The notes under the pieces: generated by a model
Told to the model about the DNA's origin: nothing
The model's input: only the letters and a program-made list of their open reading frames with translations
Databases searched by the model: none
Assembly: GCF_037975245.1 (NCBI RefSeq)
Contig: NC_092569.1
Coordinates: forward strand, 30,878,668 to 30,942,667
DNA: 64,000 bases
Source of the DNA: Apostichopus japonicus
Lineage: Eukaryota; Echinodermata; Holothuroidea; Aspidochirotida; Stichopodidae
Direction of reading: 5' to 3'
Program-made: the position numbers and the translations under genes
Part shown: piece by piece, positions 13,201 to 23,499 of the stretch
How the letters are laid out: the number at the start of each line of letters is the position of its first letter
How positions within the stretch are numbered: the first letter of the stretch is position 1

Positions 13201-16200
13201 AAACGGTGACTTTAAGGAATTGCATTGTGTATGTCTCTTATACGCTTACGTAACATATTGCCAACACGAAAATTTCAAAATTATGCAGAAACGATGTAAT
13301 TTAATAATTTACTGTAGATGCGTACTAACAGGCTAGAAGAGAACATTAATGGCTATTTACATATTTAGTTGTTATGAAGTTATCCTTATACATATTCTGT
13401 TTGTTAGTTTAAGAAAAAGGACATGTGGTAATTGCAATAGTCCTGCACTATAAGTAAACGTATTTTAGTTAGTTAATTGTTATTATATTATAACAACGAG
13501 ACACCTCTTGGAAAGAAGGTGCTAATTGTTAGCATGCATTCGCCTGAAAGCTACATTCGTATTGTATTTGCGTACTTTTTTTGGTTAAACGACTAATGTT
13601 CGACAAAAACATGTTGCTTTTTCAAAGAAAATCTGTCGATTTTTCAGATATCACACTCGGAATGTCTGCACTAATTAAGACTTTAACGAGTACAGAGCTA
13701 GCTGTTAGATAGAAAGCATGGTCAAAAGCATGATTTACATTATTACAAAGAAACAACTTTTTTATCAAAGGAGAACATATTTTGGGCAAGAACTAACGGT
13801 GATGGAGAATTTATTTCACTCCTGATGTTGTTTTTGCAACTAATCTAAACTAAACTACCTCAACTAAGTGAAGGATGAAAATCTTCACAAAACATGTGAT
13901 GGAACCATCGCGATCTTCTTAAGAGAAATGATAAAAACGACGTTTTACGCTGAATCAATATAACCTCATGTATAGAAAATGATAACTAAGCCTTTCCATA
14001 ACCAAAACATTTTTGAATGTGCACATCCCCCAAAACGTAAACTTTTTCGGCAACTTTACATTTCATGTATACATTTAACGTACAAAACCATTCTTGAACG
14101 CCCCGAATAGACCTGTGAACACTTAAATAGTACCTATGAAAACACATACTTGTTCATAAAAAATACCCTGTATGAGTTATTATACCGTCCATCAGTGACA
14201 TAATTCTCTTAAATCATCGTAAATCATCATAAAGTTTCATACACTTTTGTTTCTCTTGATATGACAAGAAGTCAAATTTTACGCCTGTTCACCAACCCCT
14301 GTACAATGGAAATATAGATATTTCTTTAAAGAAAAAAAATGTAGAAGAAATATTAATTTAAATGTCCAGTTACGTCCAATTAAAAGACATCTCATTTAAC
14401 CTATTGAATATGTCATATTAGTAATGTCTCAATGTCATGTTTGTATCGATACCGGACAACCCTTTCAATGATCACAATATATACATGTACTGACATTATC
14501 CGATAGTTCGTTCTTTACAATAATTATATTTGGAAAAAGCAGCTGATAATACTACTGTCGTGCAATAATTCTTCTTTACAAGGATATTTGTAACCAAACT
14601 TTTTTAATTTAAAGCAAATTATAGGGGTCTGATAAACATAAAAAGTAAATTTTAAACAGGAGAATTGGGATACAGTATGGAAATAGTATGTACATTTTGA
14701 GAATTTTTAACAATCAAACATCACCTAGAGTCACTCAAAACAACACGATTTTGAATCTTGCAGGCATAATCGCGTGTTTTATTGTAACATCTTAAGTCTT
14801 TTTATGTTACAGACTTTTCAAGGAAGAAGCGAGGAAATGATGTCTACCTGTCTGTCTTGTCGCCAGCGTGGCAAGAAAGCTCAAAATCATAAATTATAAC
14901 ATGTTAACAGTTTACAATTAGGATCTTACAACGGAAACGCACTACGAGAGAATAGACGGATTTATTTATCGTTTTGTCTGGGATTATTGTGTGATGTTAA
15001 TCAACAAGTCTATTTTACTTTCTCCTTCATTCTGAAACTTGGTTTGGAACAACTTTAAACATAATGTTTTGGTGTTTTTTCTGAGCATGAATATTTTTTT
15101 TTAATTTTCGTGATTTCATAGACGATTGTTCTGACGCTACCAGTACATTTTCAAAACTAACAACGTTTCACATTGACTATTTTAATTATACTTCGTTTTT
15201 AATTCCTGATATTTTACATAACATTTAGGTTGTAATTGTCGTAGTTTATTTTTAAAGCAACGTTTCGGGACAAACTTTTAACGAAGGTATTGACAATTTG
15301 AAGAGGCTACATATTTAAACTTAGTTGATGATTATTATATTGACCTGACGCTTCAAAAGTGATCTCTACGGAAATGTCCGAAATCAAATACATATTAACT
15401 GACACAAGTGTGGTACGATCATTTGACCGCCAAAGTGAAACAATATATTGGCGAATATATAGTCTTATATTAACCCGCAAAGTCGTAAGGGGAAGTACTA
15501 GAATCTAAGGTTGAAATATTTAAATGAAGTAATATTTACATTTACATAACTTGATCATGAATTAAAATATTTCACGCCAAATATACATTTATTAGTTACA
15601 ATAATTAACATAAACTAGTGAAGACAATTTTTAGTATGAGCTTTTATCAAAAGATGTTACTTCACTAAAGATACTCGTTGTCATATTATCTGCATCAAAT
15701 GTAAGATGATTTAATGATGTTTCAAAAATAATTGTTGATCATTCAAATTACATTGCGCTATCTCTTGTTAATGTGTGGGAAACAGATAAATAGTTATTCG
15801 TATGTATAAATATACATTGAAGAGCATATTAAAATAATACGTTAATTGTGTTTTTTTCGTTTGAATTTACAGTAACCTACCCTGCTGACACATTTGGAAG
15901 TTGTTATCAGGTTCATATTGCAATAGGTAAAACAAAACACTTTGCGAAAGCAGATTTGAAACTACTTGCTTTATTGTTAAAATCATTTTTTTCCTTGTAG
16001 TTTGATTTTGATTTGTTAAATATTTTACGTTTAAACTGTTACAATAATGAAGAATTATTAGCTGGTCTTGTAAATAACTTGGAGCTATACTGCGTATAGC
16101 TACCGCTGTATGTATACACAATTCTGATCAAAATTTTATGTTGACACGTCTGCGTATTAGGCCCAAGGCTTCTTTCGAAAATCATTCCACAAGATTGAAC

Positions 16201-17236
16201 ATATGATATAATATAATATGAGTATCATGGAAGAAATATCGTAATTTGGTCGATAAAATTATTCACTAGGAACGTTAATGAACATGTCCGTATAATTATT
16301 TGTTCTTTTTAAATACGCTAAACTTAATTTGATTTATCATACGGTTGGGCAGATATTTTGACGGAGAAATAAATGTTGTATTAGGGAAATATGAGTAGTT
16401 TAATGAGCTAATAGAACAAATTTTCATCATTAAAAATAACATCTAAAGTGGTTGATCTTATTTTCACTCGCATGTAACAACTACAAGAACTTTTAGTCTT
16501 TGCGTTGAAGATATACGCACAGCTTGAAGTATCTTATACAGAATTGTGTATGTTCCAGAAGTTTAGATATATTTAAATATTAAAATACATACATTCCCTA
16601 TGTATATGTATTTTTTTACTTCGAATTGTTTCAAAGTTCTCTTTCAAACAGATTCGTGTTGATAACGGACTTGTAAAAAAGTTGATATACTGTTTACTAA
16701 CAATTCATATTTGTTTTATTCTCTTAAATTTAATAATGTTACTCAAAACTGGATATCACACAAATGGACCATAATGGACTGTTAAACGGGGAGGGGGGGG
16801 GGGGTATATGCAAAATATAGTGTAATGTTAAATAAATATGTAATAAAAGGAATGACGTGAGATTATCTGTGTTCAGAATAATGCTCAAACGCACAAAATA
16901 TGTTTCAAAAAGTTACTGTTGAATGAGCCGATAGCTGATCAGTCATAATATATTCCACGAACACACGTGGTAACGACGCAGCGCAGATAGACATTAATTT
17001 GAGTTTAATATGTAGAAAAAAAGTACAAGTCCTTTAAACTGAAGTGAAAGAAATGCTGAGTTCCAAGTTGTCAACAATTGCAAAATTATACAAGTAAAAA
17101 AAAAATTGATGGAATTTTAAGTTGAAGATATCAATTTGTTTTAGATAATGTTTTACAGACTTACCCGAAACCCTTTTGAGTTCAAAAGCAGCAATACAGC
17201 TGAGACAAAAAGAAATTTTCTTCGAAGTTCTGCCAT
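9782..17236 (-). CDS. Gene A: secreted EGF + fibrinogen-domain protein (378 aa)
   Basis: Four coding exons read right to left: 17165-17236, 11855-12151, 11343-11604 and 9782-10287. All have GT/AG borders and compatible phases (0, 0, 1), totalling 1137 nt with the stop. The product starts with a signal peptide (MAELRRKFLFVSAVLLLLNS). One EGF-like domain (about residues 25-80) follows, then a full FReD: N-part with DCSDLY and GGWT, middle with RRT..VNFYRNWNEYKNGFG, C-part with the DQDND Ca-site-like segment, CAEKH and GGWWY. FReD proteins of this type (ficolins, tachylectins, FREPs) are secreted and bind acetylated or glycan ligands; such a role here is inferred. An 85-residue Cys/Tyr-rich insertion (9920-10174) interrupts the FReD. 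A lacks the FReD1-TIL cassette of genes B and C, and its EGF reads FEGDLTC, one Gly short of the paralogs. Confidence 0.85.
11343..11604 (-). CDS. Gene A exon 3: FReD middle part
   Basis: Starts ILQRRTSRSVNFYRNWNEYK after a TTTCTATAG acceptor and ends in phase 1 at a GTATGT donor. HWIGNDKIYKLTNQ and YQLLIE match the FReD core. 262 nt. Confidence 0.85.
11855..12151 (-). CDS. Gene A exon 2: EGF-like domain and FReD start
   Basis: Phase 0 at both ends, 99 codons. The EGF has Cys in DC.....TC, YSC...ATC, CYC and LTC. It is followed by the FReD start SGPIDCSDLY..G and YPAGSSGFEVYCEMSSGGWT. Acceptor is ATTTTTCCAG, donor GTAAGT. Confidence 0.85.
12152..17164 (-). other. Gene A intron 1 (5.0 kb)
   Basis: No further exon recognised. 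The part nearest exon 2 aligns with gene B 28280-28510, and the part beyond about 12400 aligns with gene B 31010 onward. The four-exon FReD1-TIL cassette is therefore missing between these points. The remainder is the single-copy version of sequence that is tandemly duplicated in genes B and C. Confidence 0.7.
16792..16804. repeat. Poly-G tract in gene A intron 1
   Basis: A G-rich homopolymer run (GGGGAGGGG followed by more G). It is a likely indel hotspot. Confidence 0.8.
17165..17236 (-). CDS. Gene A exon 1: signal peptide
   Basis: 24 codons from ATG (17234-17236) to a GTAAGT donor in phase 0. Charged start MAELRRK, then hydrophobic FLFVSAVLLLL, then NSKGFR. The start is supported by conservation of ATGGCAGAACTTCGA in all three genes. 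Confidence 0.85.
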
Positions 17237-17400
17237 CGAATCCAAAGGAAAAAGAGAAATTCACACAAACTCAAAGAGAGACTTGTTGACCTTCTGTGAC
17301 AGTCAAAGGACTAATGAAGGAGAAATCGTTACCTAAGGAAGGACCTTCATACGTACGGATGTCCATTAAATACATGTACATTAATGGCTAGTCACATTAA
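17237..17400 (-). promoter_or_regulatory. Gene A 5' flank / putative core promoter
   Basis: The block GGACATCCGTACGTATGAAGGTCC (minus strand, near 17340-17367) is retained upstream of all three genes. It is a candidate transcription-start region or 5' UTR. No clear TATA box is seen in this copy. Confidence 0.35.
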
Positions 17401-19300
17401 AAATACACAAGATATGTTGTATGCAGTATAGTATGTCTCATATGGGCATCTGTTAATACAAGTGCCTTTACTATGAATGGAAAATTTTGGTCTAAATTTT
17501 ACTCAAAAGCTCTATTATTTGGAACGTTATTTAGATATTTAGAACTCGAAATTCAAGCATAAGGATACGACAAGAATGGTTATTTTACCTCGTAAATATC
17601 AACTTATCTGTACTTTGGACTATTACTGAATTAAATGAGTATATTCACATTTATTCAGTGTGCCGAATATGGAAGGTCGCTCGGATTCGTGCAATAGTTA
17701 TATCGACCTGCAGCATCTCTCGAGTATCAAACGAGTCCCAGAAATAGTATAATTATGTACGCCTTTAAAAAAGGTGGTTTGCTTGTTGAGAGTTAAAACG
17801 ATTAACAATATATTTGGTAAAATAATATTTATGTTGTTTTTTCTACTTATTTTTTTTACAAAAATCACACATGCAGTGAACAGTAAATGAGATATAATTC
17901 CCTTTTTGTGATATGGAACAGGAACTATCCATTCCTTGTAAAGTTGAAGAACACATTTGTTTCAATTAATTGTATGCAAGTGTTTTAACTGCTTAAAAAC
18001 ATTACATATGTAATTAAAAAGGTCATATCTACAATTCTCAGTAATGGCATGTATAGGTTACAATATGCTACACAACGTGGCAAGCAACTGAAACACGGAA
18101 TGGTATCACAAACCGTATGATTTCACATGATCTAGCCACGTAGCACTGTTTCATCTGATGTCATAACAAAGAAATACATAATGAAGTATCGATTAATTAT
18201 GTTATCTGATTCTTACTGCAATGATAGACTACAACGATATACTTTAATGATTATCTGTGCTGAGAAATCAGAGTTTATACTTTTTTTCAGGAATTTAATT
18301 ATTTCCATACACCTTCTTCACATAACGTATTAGCGGTATATGACCAAACTGCATTCAATACGTGGCGACAGAGGATCAGAGAGAAATACAACAAAAGAGT
18401 TTACTCCCAACGTTCCAATCGTTATATCCTGTAATTTGGTAGATTTTGATTCTCATTGTTTGGAAAAATGAGTCTTTTTTCGCGGTTGAAGTCCTTTCAA
18501 GAAACAAATACGTTGCTTTTCAAGATAGAAAGAAGTTTATAAATATGTATTAAGCAACATTTGCATTAAAGTAAGAGTCTATCATAAGGTGTGTATGGTA
18601 ATTTTGAAATACAATTTTTCTAATTTTCTTTACGTTTAACATAAAAATATTGCTTTCGTTTAAGCATGCGGTTGATAATTTCTTGGCTCAAAATGATATA
18701 ATCGATTATTGATTATAGATCTAGACAGATTCATGTTATAGCAACGTTTAAAAAGTGACTTAAGGCAGAATTTTATTATTGATATTAAAAAAATGCTTTT
18801 CGGGATATTTTTTTTTTAAATATTCTAAATCTCTCCTTTATAGTTTGCTAAACTGATAACGACGTTTGTTCCAACAGTGCAACAATAACTAATTATGTCC
18901 ATTCCTTTTTTTCATCAATAGTACTAACTCTTTTTTTTTTAATATCATAAAACCAAGAGAACATCTTTGGATGACATTCATATAACTACTCATTGTTGTT
19001 TGCGGCCATCAAATAAGTATGGTTCTTAAATAAGTTTTTTGTAATTGAAAAACTGTTTGTTGGACTAAGACTTCCAGCCACTTATATTGATGAGCCTCAA
19101 AGGTTTAAAGGGTCATTACTCATCTAAAGTGATACATAAATACAACCTGGATAAAGATAAGAGTGATTCGCACCGAATAACAACGCATCAGCATTAATTA
19201 TGTGCCTAAAGTTATCTAAGTTATACAAGTTTATATTTACACTGTCAATCAAATCAAATCTAAATAATGATCATTGCTTCTTAACACAATGATAACACAC
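17401..19300. other. Upstream flank of gene A
   Basis: Partly aligns with 38500-39700 and 60280-61850, for example CACTCATGCAG..CTGT-like sequence and TATGCTA.ACAACGTGGC. No gene found. It lacks the palindromic element seen upstream of B and C. Confidence 0.5.
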
Positions 19301-19342
19301 ATTTCCGTCATTTAAGTCTGTTGTACATCAGCTTCCTTTGCT

Positions 19343-19861
19343 TTGTGCAAGATAGGCAGTATCATAAATATGCTAGATCAGAGAGCAACTGAAAAACGTA
19401 TTCATGCTTTCATTACTTCCCGCCTTGATTACTGCAACAGTTCATATTTTGGCCCACCTTCACAGGAAATAAATAAATTACAGCTGCCCGCCTCGTTACA
19501 AGAACAAATAAATTTGAGCATACAACACCCATTGGCAAAAAATCTCCATTGGCTTGCTGTCTAGCAGCGCGTTACTTTCAAGATTTTATGTATTACACCA
19601 ACAATTGTTCATGTTGTGGCACCGGTCTACCTGAAGGGGCTCCTTAGCCAGCGTGTTCCTAGTCGTAGTTTACGTAGTAGCTCCGACGGGGAATTCTGGT
19701 TGAATCAACCACGCTCACGTAATAATTTCTATGGTGAGCGTGCTTTTTCGACCTGTGCACCACGCCTATGGAATGAGCTTTCACATTTACCTACCTCAAT
19801 GGACGATTTTTATCTTTTTAAATCTTAACTGAAGAATCATTTCTTTGAAGAGTATTTTTAA
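19343..19861 (+). pseudogene. LINE reverse transcriptase C-terminal remnant (jockey/CR1-like)
   Basis: One frame with in-frame stops encodes the usual C-terminal part of such RTs: RIHAFITSRLDYCNSSYFG, then LHWLAV, a stop, QRVTFKIL, APVYLKGLLSQ, YGERAFSTCAPRLWNELSHL and a short tail. The LHWLPV..R..FK, LAP.YL..LL and (Y/F)G.RAFS..AP.LWN pattern is diagnostic of the LINE 3' domain. Stops at 19562 and 19826 show decay. The element is strongly 5'-truncated. Confidence 0.85.
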
Positions 19862-20056
19862 TCAGAATTGGTTATGTATTGTTTTTTTATATAGTAATCT
19901 TATTTTTGTATCAGAGAGTTTAACTTTTCTAATTTTTACTGAATTTGATAATTTTATTTCATTGCTTGTAATGTATATGTTGTACGACGCGTTGAGATGT
20001 TTTTACATGTAATGCGCCTTTTAAGAATACATTTACATTACATCACATTACAAGAA
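19862..20056 (+). mobile_element. LINE 3' UTR with simple-repeat tail
   Basis: Follows the RT remnant directly and ends in ACATTTACATTACATCACA-type repeats. Such tails of short repeats, rather than poly-A, are usual for CR1/L2-type LINEs. The right border is approximate. Confidence 0.55.
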
Positions 20057-20316
20057 ATTTACGCATTACCTTTCGCTAACCTTTAAATTCTCGCAAATTT
20101 GGATCTCTTTAGGCCTATTTACCACAAACTTTACTTGGAATAATTACCGTATATTATTTCAATATCAATAAGTTGCCGACTGAACCTATATCTCTGTATT
20201 GTCCCTCACTGTAACGTTGGATCGCGGAAAATTTGCGTAGGCGGTCGCACAGACACTGGTGTAACTGTTGTTTCAATGAACTTATTCAGCTGTTCCGTTC
20301 TAAGGCAGATCTCGTA

Positions 20317-20679
20317 CTATTCATTATCGGTACCTTTATATAAAATTAAAATTACTTTTATTCTTTTACCAAATTTAATAATGTAAGCTTCGCCAACTAG
20401 CTCATACAGGTCACTTGCTGTTAAGACGTAACTTAAAAAGAAAGAAACCGGCGATAAAGATTGTGACAAATTAGTCCAGGCAAATTTATCTTGTAAATGG
20501 TAAAGGAGTGGGGATGGGGAGGGGGGCTCATCACATCTTAATTTGAGTATTATTTTGGGGGAAAATTGTATTTTTAAACGATTTGTACTGATAAGTATAG
20601 TAAGTAGCTGTTTCATTAAGCTGCATACAGTTCTTCGATTTTGGCGACACTGCTGTTTCAGCAAATAATCAGTAAACAC
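20317..20679 (-). other. Unassigned 120-codon ORF
   Basis: Longest uninterrupted frame of this stretch, with a Pro/Ser patch and a hydrophobic segment. I recognise no family and see no paralogous copy elsewhere in the window. It may be chance. Confidence 0.15.
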
Positions 20680-21190
20680 TTAGTAAGGCGATATATGAAT
20701 TTGTCCAGATACATCTCGTGATAGTATTTAAGTGAGATGTCATGAGATCTTGTGTTGCTTACATGAAGTTCAATTAAAAGAAAAAAAGTTGTGTCATTGA
20801 ATTCTTATTTAACAATTAGTTAACATTAATGTCGTCATGCATTTAAAGTGGTTTCCCAAATTTAGCAAATTTTGAAATGTAAATGTCTAGAAAACCCAAA
20901 CGTTTTGGGGCATATTCAGCAATCGATTTTTTTCTTGACTATAAAGATCAAGTCAAAAAAGAGCTGCCTTAAGTCATCTTTTAAGACACATCATGCTTTT
21001 TGTATGTGATTCTACATCTTCTATATTTTCTGCTGTACTTTAAAATTACACTTTAAAAGAAGTGCATGTGTTTCTAAATGACATGACTGTTATTGCATGC
21101 TGACGGCGCTATATGACACTAGGCTGTTAAATAAAAATTCCATTTAAACCCACCCCACCCTAAGAAAATAACGTTTTGTTCTCTTTGCCA
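20680..21190. repeat. Segmental-duplication block upstream of gene A
   Basis: Aligns with 42640-42860: shared ACTATAAA, GCTACCTTAAG/GCTGCCTTAAG, TTTAAGACACAT, GACATGACTGTTA/GATATGACTGTTA, GCTGACGG and AAACC.CACCC. No genes. Confidence 0.6.
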
Positions 21191-21229
21191 CTGTTCTTAA
21201 TTATGGAAGAAATTAACACCTTAAACGGA

Positions 21230-22786
21230 TTATAAGAGTGAAAAGAAACGTATGTTTACACATCCTGATATCTTCTCCATGAAACCCTTCTGAATGGATT
21301 GGTCAATATAGTTGTTGTTTGTCAGGTAATTGATGGTTCTTTGAGCGAGAATACCCATTCCGAGGTTGCCACTTGAGTTCTTCAGTGTGATGGGTCTGAA
21401 GCAGGAAGGGTCACTGGTGTTCTCTTCTTTTGATATAAGAATTGTCTCTCCCGTTCTCCAGCTCATAGGTATTGCAGCTGTTCTCCAGATACCACAGATT
21501 ACTTCGTGTAGTAGCCGTGTTGTTCTAGGGCATTTTTTCCACACTAGGTAGGGAATGCGATTGGTGCCCGGAGCACTGGCATTTCTTCTTTTCTGAAGGT
21601 AGCTGTTTAACTCTGACAGACTGGGGGGCTTGGTTTTTAATGGCTTGGTCGGCTTTGGTGGTCTCAACAAGCCCTTTAGAGGGTGGTATTTGACGTCTCG
21701 CCTTTTATCGCTGTTGACATTTTTGAAGAATTTCTCTGCAGCTGTTTTACTGAAGGAGGAAGATCTGGTCTGCTTCTCATTTAGTAGACGTTTTGCATAT
21801 TTGTGTGGATTTTGCCGAAATTGATGCTGCTCTTTGCTGGCAGTTTTTCCTTGCTGCGATTTCAGCTCTAGTTTCCTTACTTTGTTGTGTAGGAGTACAA
21901 GCTTAAGGAAATCCTTTTTCAGATTTTTTGAATGGACTTTATTTCCATCTCTTAGTGCTTGTTTGTATTGCCGTCTTGTGTCTTTCTTTAAGCGCCTTAG
22001 CTTTCTTTGTTGTCTTGAGCATTGCTGTTTTTTATCAGTCTTTTTGGAGACTGCTGGTTTGACTCCAAATCTGTCTACGAGTCTCTTGTAGACATGAGTC
22101 CCCAGATTAGTCAGCTGCTCATTATGCATTTCACCTATTTCTGTTCGTAATTCTTCATATAGTTGCTCATCAAAGGATTTCCATATCGAGTCTTCAGATG
22201 GCTTTGGCAGATTTATGTAATCTTTGACTTCAAGGTTTCTGCAATTTAGGTGGGCTTCTTCTTTGGTCTTTTTTTTGTGATAACAATTCTTGCCTGTCGA
22301 CTCGAAAGCACTGTGGGGTTTATCCTGGCTTTCTACCTCTTGGGTTGGGTGCGCCGACTGGTTCGACTTACGTCTGCCTTCAGTGGAAGAGCATGGCTGC
22401 GACGAACTTATTCCACATCTAGATCTTGTTTGGTGGAGCTTCACATTCTTGAAGCCTGTTTTTCCGCATATTGGACAGGTAGAACCACTATCATAGGTTG
22501 TTTCTGAACTACTCCGCTGTCTGTTATTCGTTTCCAGAGGTCGTTGCCGTAGAGTCCGTCCATTTGGTCCAATCTTCCGCCCCCGCTCTCGCATGGACCC
22601 AGGGGTGTTTTTCTTTATAGGACTTTTCGTAGCAATTTGATAGTAGATCTTTAGGTGGCTAACCTGTCGTAAGATCGACCCGGCTGTTTCCCCGGCGCCA
22701 GCAGTCTTTCCTTGCTGTCCACTGTCTTTCCAGTAGTCATGTGGTACTTTTCCCGACCAGCCATCTAGTCTTTTCCTAGTAGTCAC
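21230..22786 (-). CDS. R2-group-like LINE ORF, 3'-truncated (518 codons)
   Basis: An uninterrupted frame encoding the N-terminal half of a site-specific-type LINE protein. Near residues 103-123 lies a CCHC zinc finger (CPICGKTGFKNVKLHQTRSRC). A long Lys/Arg- and Gln-rich basic region follows (about 250-330), then the start of the reverse transcriptase: LSELNSYLQKRRNASAPGTN, IPYLVWKKCP, IPMSWRTGETILI, SCFRPITL and NYIDQSIQKGFMEKISGC. The frame stops about where RT motif 3 should begin, so the catalytic Asp box and the expected restriction-like endonuclease are absent. Local base composition is more GC-rich than the surroundings, consistent with a recent insertion. R2/NeSL-like grouping rests on the zinc finger plus RT style and is moderate. 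Confidence 0.75.
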   Translation of the reverse strand: MTTRKRLDGWSGKVPHDYWKDSGQQGKTAGAGETAGSILRQVSHLKIYYQIATKSPIKKNTPGSMRERGRKIGPNGRTLRQRPLETNNRQRSSSETTYDSGSTCPICGKTGFKNVKLHQTRSRCGISSSQPCSSTEGRRKSNQSAHPTQEVESQDKPHSAFESTGKNCYHKKKTKEEAHLNCRNLEVKDYINLPKPSEDSIWKSFDEQLYEELRTEIGEMHNEQLTNLGTHVYKRLVDRFGVKPAVSKKTDKKQQCSRQQRKLRRLKKDTRRQYKQALRDGNKVHSKNLKKDFLKLVLLHNKVRKLELKSQQGKTASKEQHQFRQNPHKYAKRLLNEKQTRSSSFSKTAAEKFFKNVNSDKRRDVKYHPLKGLLRPPKPTKPLKTKPPSLSELNSYLQKRRNASAPGTNRIPYLVWKKCPRTTRLLHEVICGIWRTAAIPMSWRTGETILISKEENTSDPSCFRPITLKNSSGNLGMGILAQRTINYLTNNNYIDQSIQKGFMEKISGCVNIRFFSLL

Positions 22787-23200
22787 AGGTATCCACCTGA
22801 GGTTCTTATGAGGAATAGTTCATTGGTAGAACACCAGCGCTGTCACCTTCGGAGCCTATTTTTATCCGTTTGAAGATAAGCACTCCTGGTACATCACTCT
22901 GTGAAGGTGACTTAGTAGGGAAAAATTCACCTTATGTAGAATATCTCTGTCTAGATTAGTTTGCTCTGAGGTCTCTGGACTTGGGACCAGATTTTGGTGG
23001 GTTAAACCTGGTTTTATGAGCGCTCGACCATCCCACTTCCCTCAGAGCAAATTGCTGGAGTTGTTTGTAGCTCCATCTGTGTGAAAGCCTTTGAGTTTCT
23101 GCATAGCCAGATGATGTAACTTGCACTGATTGTGATATTGGCTGCTGTATTGGTTATAGCCTTCTTCTTTCCTTTAGGGAGCCAACAGTTTTGGACATTC
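22787..23200 (-). mobile_element. Probable 5' region of the R2-like LINE
   Basis: Continues the less AT-rich composition of the ORF and has no counterpart in the other duplicated units. It is probably the 5' UTR of the element. The left-hand genomic flank resumes by about 23500. Confidence 0.4.
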
Positions 23201-23499
23201 TCGTATAATTTTTCGACATTCTTATATGAATTTGAAACGCTTATATTATTCTTATCTATTATTATTATCTATTATTTTTGACATGGCTATATTATTTAGG
23301 ACATTTTGCAACAAATGGCGTGGATTCAAACGCCAAAATGTTCAATACAAATTGAGATTAGCAGTTACATTCGACATGTTCATCTAATTTTTCGACTGTC
23401 TCATATTTTTTTGGACACTCTCATGTTATTTTTGGACATACTTATATTAGTTCGACATGCTACATAAATATAAATGAGGGCATGGTAATATTGTTTTGG

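Noticed and set aside
21366-22507. Several plus-strand ORFs opposite the R2-like ORF
   Set aside because: Antisense shadows of a 518-codon frame with a clear zinc finger and RT motifs.
22822-22870. TAGTTCATTGGTAGAAC resembling a tRNA A box, with CTGTCAC as an anticodon loop
   Set aside because: The stems do not pair and there is no B-box (GGTTCGA..CC) at the right distance, so I do not call a tRNA.
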